Positions 56,656-64,000 of a stretch of DNA of 64,000 bases are shown piece after piece. The DNA is from Sabellastarte sp. h YS-2021 (taxonomy: Eukaryota; Annelida; Polychaeta; Sabellida; Sabellidae): contig OZ024930.1 in the NCBI GenBank assembly GCA_964017235.1, positions 157,852,221-157,916,220 of the forward strand, given 5' to 3'. The notes beneath the pieces were generated by a model, which ran no database searches, had not been told where the DNA came from, and saw only the letters and a list, made by a program, of their open reading frames with translations. The translations under genes were made by a program, and so were the position numbers. Every line of letters begins with the position of its first letter. Within the stretch, counting starts at the first letter, position 1.

Positions 56656-57690
56656 AACTTATGAGTCTGCGCAACCTACAGGCTGTATAGGTATTGTTTT
56701 CAGTCATGGCCCCCAGCTGGGCTGGCGGGCAGTAAGAAAAATCTTGTTTTTAGTACCAACTTAAACCTTAATATGGATTGTCATAAAACAGAAGGATACA
56801 AGTCTGTTTTTTACCCCACAGCCCTTATGACTGTCGGGGTATTGTTTTCACCCATGGTGTCCGGATGGGCGGGCGGGCAGGTGGCAGGAAGAAGTTTGTA
56901 AGGAAGGAAGGATACTTGGTAGAGACATTGGTTAGGAGATGTAGGTGTGCAACGTCATGGTCTGACCTTGATTTGACCTTTAACCTCACAGTAGTGACCT
57001 TGACCTATAAAATCTTGTCCAGGCTATATCTTGGAAACAGTAAGGTGTAGCAAGTTGATACTTGGTAGGGACATTGGTTAGGTGGTGTAGATGTGCATTG
57101 TCATGGTGGGACCTTGATTTGACCTTTGACCTTGTCATAGTGACCTTGACCTTTAAAATCTTGTCTGGACAATTTCTTGGATTCCATAAGGTGTAGAAAG
57201 TTGACTTGGTAGGGATATTGGTTAGGGGGTGTGTTTAAATGTATGTGTGCATCATGGTGTGACCTTTTTGCTCTCCCAAAGTGTGTTCAGCTGCCATATT
57301 TGAGACATCTTTCTCGTATGACAAATATATATTGATTGCTGCAACTGATTATTATATGCACTTTTACATAATTATGCTATTTCCATTGACAGCTATTCTC
57401 CAATTAATAAATTTTACAGCTTTATATTTTTTATTTTATTTTTTTTTAGTTTATTTATTAATGCTGTCACCTTGCTATTAAATTGTCTTGTTTTAATACT
57501 TTATCTTTACATACATTTTCTTTCTCTTAGATGTTATTTTCTCTACTTAAACATCATTTGGACCTTTATATAAGTGACACTGTGCTGAAAGTATTCCGGT
57601 CTTTGTACTGCTTCACTACTTCTATATGTCATGCTGTTGAAAACTATTTCCCCAGGCTGTGTGGTATGGGCATCTCTGATGCTATTTTTA
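56656..57690 (-). mobile_element. Helentron/HINE-like element D, copy 5 (short array)
   Basis: A remnant end at 56671 (CAACCTACAGGCTGTATAGG) is followed by a second, better end at 56812 (TACCCCACAGCCCTTATGAC, a damaged hairpin). It has about two to three monomers (56.91-57.26 kb), the full family tail, and right arm GGCTGTGTGGTA at 57655. The double left end looks like one copy inserted into or recombined with another. Confidence 0.6.
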
Positions 57691-57840
57691 TAATTCTTGG
57701 TACGGGTTCGCTGTGTGTTAAAGGTAACTGCTGAATATAAAATTAACCTCCATGGCTTGGAGGCAATGTTTCATTTGTTAAAACACAGCACCAGTTTTTA
57801 TAAATAGGTTCAATTTAAAAGAGGTTGTTGTATTTTTAAG

Positions 57841-57986
57841 GAATAACGATGACATCCATGACATGGCTGTGGTATCTCTGGGAACAGTTTGTAACACTAA
57901 AGCATCAGATGACAATGATACAACTGAAGACAAGATCGTACTGAGTGTGGTAACGCAGTTACAGGACCATGTAAACTTAGAAAATG
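57841..57986 (+). CDS. DUF11-like repeat 4, exon 2
   Basis: The acceptor is TTGTATTTTTAAG and the donor GTAAAA. It completes the Lys codon from 54787 and ends in phase 1, matching the exon at 63590. It encodes NNDDIHDMAVVSLGTVCNTK and TTEDKIVLSVVTQLQDHVNL. The blocks align with repeat 1 (RAIYAIGNVTNDG ... DEMIVIEWDVVMID). It has an extra cysteine (VCNTK) not found in the other repeats. Sequon: NDT. Confidence 0.87.
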
Positions 57987-58460
57987 GTAAAATAGCATGT
58001 AATGCTTCAGTTTGTGATTGCAAAAAAACAGAACTAAGTAAACACAGAATATTTGTTTGTGATTGCAAAGAGACAGAACTAAGTAAACACAGAAAATTCT
58101 GTTTGTGATTGTTGAAAACAGGACTAATTAAACATAGAAAATGGAAAGATTGCATGTAAATCCCAGGTCACACAGTTTATGATAATATAGTCACATGACC
58201 ATTGAAACACTTGATAATAGTAAGATCACATCTGAAAGCCCGTCACACAATTTTGTTTGTAATATCACAGTTATAGGACCATTGAAACACAGAAAATGGT
58301 ACGATTGAATGTCCAGCCCTGGTCACACAGTTCTGTTTAATTTAGCACACATACAAGATCACATAAAGGCAGATAAGTGTAAGAATGCATGTAAATCTCG
58401 TTTCACTCAGTTCAGACAGCAGATATTTCATTTCATACATGATAGTTATTTTTCCTACAG
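57943..58460 (+). repeat. duplicated exon/intron junction units
   Basis: Downstream of the donor at 57987 the sequence repeats pieces of the exon end. CAGTTACAGGACCATGTAAA with AGAAAATGGTAAAAT (exon end plus donor) recurs as CAGTTATAGGACCATTGAAA with AGAAAATGGTACGAT near 58.27 kb, and in weaker forms at 58.13, 58.20 and 58.36 kb. A nested about 50-bp unit (TTTGTGATTGCAAA...ACAGAACTAAGTAAACACAG) repeats two to three times at 58.00-58.12 kb. Another relic (TTACAGGACCATATACATAA) lies at 62.92 kb. Confidence 0.65.
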
Positions 58461-58780
58461 CTTACAAAATTATTTGGTATGTGTGTATATATCAGCAATG
58501 AATATCAGCTATTTCTAAGTGATGTTGTCACTCAATCTGAAAGTTCAGTGGTGACATTGAGGTAAATTGTTTTCATATGTTGACCCAATTCTCACATACT
58601 GTAGCCCTGATAATGTTTTGGTTAATGTGTGTAATGAATATATGTATATATGTCTCCTCCATAAGCCTGCAAAAATCTGACCTTGAATCTCTTCTTTGAA
58701 TGTCATGACACATTGGAAAACTCCACCATCAAGACACTTTTTAGCCATCTAATGGCATATTTTAGCTTGTAGTTGTGGTA
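58461..58780. other. intron, nothing recognised
   Basis: Short AT-rich stretch between the duplicated junction units and element B copy 2. Confidence 0.5.
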
Positions 58781-59159
58781 ATTATGTCCACCCCACTGGG
58801 TGGGGCGTCCGGCGTCCCACTTGGTTTCCAGACATTTTAGGCAACAGTTTTTATCCTATCTTTACCAAATTTGGCATGCAGGTTTATTGGGTTAATAGCT
58901 TGTATGGGATTGCTTTTGGTGATGATAGCTCTATAGCTAACTGAGTAATAGCTACTTTGCTACTTTTGAGTAGCTCTTTGGTTTCCAGACATTTTAAGGA
59001 ATGCTATTAAGCCTAGCTTTCTGAAATTTGGTATGGAGGTTCATTGGGTTAATAGCTTGTATGGGATTGCTTTTGGGGGGAATTGCTTCATAGATGAGTG
59101 AGTAATTAATTAAATAAATGAGTAATTGGCTATTTTGAATACTGAAAAAGGCAAATGTG

Positions 59160-61670
59160 CTCATATCTCCTAAACCGTACGAGATAGAGCGATTTTGTCG
59201 AAATTTTCGACCCACAGGGTATCTAAGGATTGTACTCTTTGCAATTTTCCAAAATTTTCCCCTCCCCAAAAATGGCGGCCATTTTGAATTTTTCGAATTT
59301 TTGCCAAAAATGGCAAAACACAAATTTCCTTCTATCTCCTTAACCGTGCGAGATAGAGCGATTTCGTCGAAATTTTCGACCCACAGGGTATCTGAGCATT
59401 GTACTCTTGGCAATTTAAAAAAAAAATTTCCCCTCCCCTAAAATGGCAGCCATTTTGAATTTTTGCCAAAAATGGCCCCAATTCAACATAGCATCCTGTT
59501 TAAGTATAATCTTTTGGTATTCAAGGCTATTTCACAGACCCCGTATCTCTCAGCTTTAATAAGATCGAGCAGTCTCACTCGCGGCAACAGGCTATCTATC
59601 TCCTCAACCCACCCTAAGAAGCACATAGGTAGGCGTGGCTTTGCAGTAGCTGCACCAGCTGAATGGAACAAGCTGCCACAGACTGTCAGATCTCAGCAAA
59701 CAATAGATGGTTTCAGAAGCCAGCTAAAGACCTACTTGTTTAGGCTGGCATACCCCACACCTTAGTCATACCCTGGCGGGCGCTTTTTAAATGTCGACCG
59801 ATGCCTGTCCCTGGACTCTCCCTTCTTGGTCTCAAGCGCATTAGAGGATTTGTATCAATTTTGCGCTATATAAATCCTACTATTATTATTAAAATTTTGA
59901 ATTTTCGAATTTTTGCCCAAAATGGCAAAACACAAATGTGCTTCTATCTCCTTAACCGTGCGAGATAGAGCGATTTCGTCAAAATTTTCAATCCACAGGG
60001 TATCTAAGGAATGTAATCTTTGCAATTTTCAAAAAATTTTCCCCTCCCCAAAAATGGCGGTTATTTTGAATTTTCGAATTTTTGCCAAAAATGGCAAAAC
60101 ACAAATTTGCTTCTATCTCCTTAACCATGCGAGATAGAGCGATTTTGTCGAAATTTTCGACCCACAGGGTATCTAAGGAATGTAATCTTTGCAATTTTCA
60201 AAAAATTTTCCCCTCCCCAAAAATGGCGGTTATTTTGAATTTTCGAATTTTTGCCAAAAATGGCAAAACACAAATTTGCTTCTATCTCCTTAACCATGCG
60301 AGATAGAGCGATTTTGTCGAAATTTTCGACCCACAGGGTATCTAAGGAATGTAATCTTTGCAATTTTCAAAAAATTTTCCCCTCCCCAAAAATGGCGGCC
60401 ATTTTGAATTTTCAAATTTTTGCCAAAAAAACACAGATTTCCTTCTATCTCCTTAACCGTGCGAGATAGAGCGATTTCGTCGAAATTTTCGACCCACAGG
60501 GTATCTGACCAATGTACTCTTGGCAATTTAAAAAAAATTTTCCCCTCCCCTAAAATGACAGCCATTTTGAATTTTCGAATTTTTGCCCAAAATGGCAAAA
60601 CACGAGTTTGCTTCTATCTCCTTAACCGTGCGAGATAGAGCGATTTCGTCGAAATTTTCAACCCACAGGGTATCTAAGGAATGTAATCTTTTCAATTTTC
60701 AAACAATTTTCCCCTCCCCAAAAATGGCGGCCATTTTGAATTTTCGAATTTTTGCCAAAAATGGCAAAACACAAATTTCCTTCTATCTCCTTAACCGTGC
60801 AAGATAGAGCGATTTCGTCAAAAATTTTCAACCCACAGGGTATATAAGGAATGTACTCTTTACAATTTTCAAAAAATTTTCCCCTCCCCAAAAATGGCGG
60901 CCATTTTGATTTTTCGAATTTTTGCCAAAAATGGCAAAACACAAAATTGCTTCTATCTCCTTAACCGTGCGAGATAGAGCGATTTCGTCGAAAGTTTCAA
61001 CCCACAGGGTATCTAAGGAATGTACTCTTTGCAATTTTCAAAAATTTTCCCCTCCCCAAAAATGGCGGCCATTTTGATTTTTCGAATTTTTGCCAAAAAT
61101 GGCAAAACACAAAATTGCTTCTATCTCCTTAACCGTGCGAGATAGAGCAATTTCGTCGAAATTTTCAACCCACAGGGTATCTAAGGAATGTAATCTTTGC
61201 AATTTTCAAACAATTTTCCCCTCCCCAAAAATGGCGGCCATTTTGATTTTTCGAATTTTTGCCAAAAATGGCAAAACACAAAATTGCTTCTATCTCCTTA
61301 ACCGTGCGAGATAGAGCAATTTCGTCGAAATTTTCGACCCAGAGGGTATCTAAGAAATGTACTCTTTGCAATTTTCAAAAAATTTTCCCCTCCCCACATA
61401 TGGCGGCCATTTTGAATTTTAAAATTTTTGCCCAAAATGGAAAAACACAAATTGACCTTAACCGTGCAAAATGGAGTTATTTCGTTGAAATTTTCGACCC
61501 ATAGGGTATCTAAGAAATGTACTCTTGGAATTTTCAAAAAATTTTCCTTTTCCCAAAAATGGCGGCCATTTTGAATTTTCAAATTTTTGCCAAAAATAGA
61601 AAAACAGGAATTTGCTTCTATCTTCTTAACCGTGCAAGATAGAGTGATTTCGTCAAAATTTTCGACCCAA
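59160..61670. repeat. 169-bp satellite array (orientation 2), copy 2
   Basis: Monomers are as in 15.59-17.14 kb. The units starting near 59913, 60082 and 60251 are spaced exactly 169 bp; the second and third share the variants GGCGGTTATTTTGAA and AACCATGCGAGAT. Units at 60.9-61.3 kb share a GGCCATTTTGATTTTTCG variant. This points to recent local duplication of blocks of monomers. Confidence 0.9.
59475..59890 (+). mobile_element. non-LTR retrotransposon 3' end
   Basis: It encodes the C-terminus of a LINE reverse-transcriptase protein: RGFAVAAPAEWNKLPQTVRS then GFRSQLKTYLFRLAYPTP, the conserved 'AAPxxWNxLPxxIRS...FKxxLKTYLF' tail of several LINE clades. The stop at 59763 is followed by a 3' UTR ending GCGCTATATAAATCC and (ATT)n. 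It is 5'-truncated, as usual for LINE insertions, and placed inside a satellite monomer. Confidence 0.85.
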
Positions 61671-62035
61671 CCAATGCAAAAAGGCATGAAGCTGAAATAA
61701 TTTACATCTACACTAATAAATATTTAAGCATCATTGATATATTTTACAAATGAAACAGGGTCTTGTAAGACTACTGTACAATTTTGGCAAAAGGTTCATG
61801 GGGTGGACATTACACATGATAATGTGTGTTCTTCTTTGCTATCCTGTTTCTATTCGCACCTACTATCAACAGGGCGTCCTATTTCTAGTTATAACACACA
61901 GTAATGCCATTCAAAGCTTAATAAAACCATGAAGTATTGATATCAAATACCTTATCAATAAGCGCCTTTGTTCATCCATCTTTTAAACCCTAATTTAAGG
62001 TTAAATGAAATTGAATTACCAAACATGCTTTAAAA

Positions 62036-62424
62036 TAGGGCTGCGAACGGGTACTCGAGCCTCGATAGATGAGACAATCTTTGCTAGTACTCGAGTCCAT
62101 TTTAAATACTCAGTTACTCGCGAGGTATTGTATTATTGCCCACATAATCAAACGCTTGTGTAAAATATGCTACATTTCTGCATTTCTGTCACATAATATC
62201 AATTAACTTGTTATTTTTGCTTGAAAACATATAATTTACTCCATATTCCATAATATCTGGTCAAATAGAAGACGTTTTTCTTCAAAAGTTTCCTTTCCGG
62301 AACCGACTATTTGTTTACAGAAGACTTCTTATGGTAGGTACTAAATCTTGCGGTCACTCAAATTCGGGCCGGTTGTCAGAGGGCGAGTACTTGGTGCTGT
62401 TTTTTAGCACCCATCCCAGCCCTA
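62036..62424. mobile_element. hAT-like MITE with intact 8-bp target duplication
   Basis: It begins TAGGGCTGCGAACGGGT and ends ACCCATCCCAGCCCTA, a typical hAT terminal repeat. The 8-bp duplication CTTTAAAA lies on both sides (62028-62035 and 62425-62432). The 389-bp interior contains repeated TACTCGAG and GGGCGAGTAC motifs and no transposase. Confidence 0.85.
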
Positions 62425-62432
62425 CTTTAAAA

Positions 62433-63589
62433 TCACTGTTATTACTGATCACAGGGTTGAGAATGTGAAATCCACCAATAGGAAAGAATGGGCTGTGAAT
62501 TCTTTTGAAAGGTTCAGATTTAACCCTTTAACAAGGTCAAATGCCTTGTTTCTCATTTGTGATTAATATCCAAAAAAACTCGTAATATAAAACAACTTAT
62601 AGAAAATGCTTATAGGCTGTGAACCTTTGTCAGTGTCAGACTTGACCTGTCATGTCTTCTTCCAGGTAATATAAAGTTCTTGAATCTCATTTGAGGGAAT
62701 TATATGTGCACTGCATGAAATTTGTGCAGTTCAGAATTTGTTATTCATCCAGACATTATGTCTACCTTTCAAAGCCTAAACATTGTCAAGTTCAAAATTT
62801 CTTATCCTACTTAGAAATTTTGTGAATTTTTTCAATTATTTTGGGGGGATTTTGTTAGAATATTCTAATTAGAAAAATGTTAATGACTATACATCCTGGC
62901 CTCACGTAAAGAAAACCTACATTACAGGACCATATACATAAATACGGCGGGTGATGATGTGACGTTCAACCCTAGTCACACAGTGTTGGCAATTATTGTT
63001 ATATTCTTACTCAACAGCAAATTTTAGGTGTAGAAATCCTTTTAAAATTTCATAAAAATATTATCACAAAAACAAGGCTGGCGGAAATTAATTTACAGAA
63101 TATCAGTGAAAAAACATTACACAAAGTGAAGGTGATCATGTTGATCTCAACCTCAATGTTCATCTGAATCCAGAAGGACTACATAACTTGGGCTTCATTT
63201 AGACAAGATTAAATTATAACAATTGTGTTTGTAAATTTCTTGAATATACCATAGCTTTCAAACAGCAGCCATTCCTAAAAAACAAGGAAATTCTGTATGA
63301 CCCACTTAAATGTAATTACAGTCTTACAAGGGATCCTTAAGCAATACTGAGCTTATTAATATCTTCAATAAAGCTTATATTTTTGAGAGTGTGTTGTGCT
63401 AAATTTGATGTACATGTAAATACTTTATATAGTTGTGTTTGTCAATATTAACTGTGTTTTATCTGTTTTATACTGTCCACAAGTGATAATACTGAGGAGA
63501 TGTCCCAATACAACCCCGACTGTTGAACTTTAACACAATACTGTTAAAACTAAGTAAATAAATGTTCAAATGTGATTTTTACTCCTCAG
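62433..63589. other. intron, nothing recognised
   Basis: AT-rich end of the 5.6-kb intron in repeat 4. It includes the relic of the duplicated junction near 62925-63000 (TTACAGGACCAT ... CCTAGTCACACAGTGTTGGC). Confidence 0.55.
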
Positions 63590-63690
63590 GTGACAAGTCC
63601 TGGGTTAGTGCTGGGGTGTCTTACACAAAGGAAAGCATTTACATAGGACAAATGGCAATGTTTACAGTGAAGGATATGAAAGCCAGCTAT
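63590..63690 (+). CDS. DUF11-like repeat 4, exon 3
   Basis: The acceptor is TTTTTACTCCTCAG and the donor GTAAGT. Two bases complete the Gly codon from 57986, then DKSWVSAGVSYTKESIYIGQ and MAMFTVKDMKASY. It is nearly collinear with repeat 1 (SYWVSAGAEYDNEQNVWVGQ, ASFMTI), which confirms the tandem-repeat model. It ends in phase 0, so further exons, probably another repeat, should follow beyond the window. Confidence 0.9.
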
Positions 63691-63869
63691 GTAAGTGTCC
63701 TGTTGTTAGCAAGAATGTGACTCAATCATTTAGTTAATTTGATTTTGGAGAAAAGTACTGTGTCCATGGAGTCACCACTTCAGATAATTACTAATTGGGC
63801 AGACTAGAGACTCTAGTTTGTTAGATTTACTCAAAACATACAGAATTTAAAAATAATAGTTACACTTTC

Positions 63870-64000
63870 ATCCGACATGCTTGCCTCCCTACTCTGAGGT
63901 CGCATTTCTGATTACTAGCTCAGCTAAAACAGTGGGTAGTTGCTTGCCAATGTCCAATCAATAGTTTGCCGTGTAAAATCTTGATCAACTCATATAATGG
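63870..64000 (+). repeat. tRNA-derived SINE (runs off the window)
   Basis: CGACATGCTTGCCTCCCTAC followed by box-B-like GAGGTCGCATTTCTGATTAC, then GTGGGTAGTTGCTTGCCAAT. This is the same body as the copies at 2.8 and 51.1 kb. The right end is outside the window. Confidence 0.55.

Larger units (their letters stand above)
58781..61892 (-). mobile_element. Helentron/HINE (pearl)-like element B, copy 2
   Basis: Same element as 15.2-17.4 kb. The left ATGTCCACCCC arm (58784-58794) is present, but the other hairpin arm and the adjoining T-rich spacer are deleted. The right arm GGGGTGGACAT is at 61800-61810, and the right border TATTTCTAGTT at 61892. The array is longer (about fourteen monomers) and is interrupted by a LINE 3' end at 59475-59890. 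Confidence 0.6.

Noticed and set aside
58000-58110. Extension of the 57841 exon with repeated VCDCKxTELSKHR
   Set aside because: The frame is open, but the next confirmed exon (63590) fits the phase of the donor at 57987 and restores the repeat alignment, so the extension is treated as intron. It is kept only as a possible retention isoform.
58994-61687. Similar peptide-like frames in the second array
   Set aside because: Same satellite; only 59475-59765 is real coding sequence, and it belongs to an inserted LINE 3' end.

Overview
The window is AT-rich eukaryotic DNA from an invertebrate animal. A mollusc, probably a bivalve, is my best guess. That rests on intron-rich gene structure, DIRS and PIF/Harbinger transposons, elements resembling the bivalve 'pearl' type that carry internal tandem repeats, and tRNA-derived SINEs with a GACGTTAAACCCC tail. 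The species assignment is inference.

One host gene is clearly visible. It is on the + strand, covers at least 11.1-63.7 kb, and is incomplete at both ends. Fifteen exons with GT-AG borders and matching phases join into one open frame: two exons of an EGF-like module, two exons of one cadherin domain ending in an RTKR furin-type motif, then eleven exons forming four tandem repeats of 159-175 residues. The repeats are rich in N-glycosylation sequons, carry conserved cysteines, and look like the bacterial DUF11/isopeptide-type beta-sandwich repeat. The protein is therefore probably a large secreted or membrane-anchored extracellular protein. No signal peptide, membrane segment, start or stop codon lies in the recognised exons. 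Two weaker candidate exons occur upstream, at 4.7 and 9.3 kb.

Most of the rest is intron filled with mobile elements. (1) A degenerate DIRS-type tyrosine-recombinase retrotransposon at 37.3-43.0 kb has inverted terminal repeats and an internal complementary region. (2) A decayed PIF/Harbinger transposon with transposase and MADF-like ORFs lies at 22.3-26.9 kb, and an internally deleted relative lies at 52.0-54.4 kb. (3) Several families of Helentron/HINE ('pearl')-like elements have a terminal hairpin, a second copy of a hairpin arm near the other end, and a tandem array inside: 6.5-8.8 kb, 15.2-17.4 kb, 58.8-61.9 kb, and a second repeat family at 19.6-21.4, 28.7-30.7, 48.2-50.0 and 56.8-57.7 kb. 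(4) MITEs include a 389-bp hAT-like element with a perfect 8-bp target duplication and a Harbinger-like MITE flanked by TAA. (5) There are also SINEs, a LINE 3' end, a fold-back element and G/C homopolymers.

The most notable observations are the cadherin plus DUF11-like architecture, two exon/intron junctions that have been tandemly multiplied into arrays of possible 5' splice sites, satellite monomers carrying nuclear-receptor-type AGGTCA repeats, and one satellite core shared by mobile elements with different ends.
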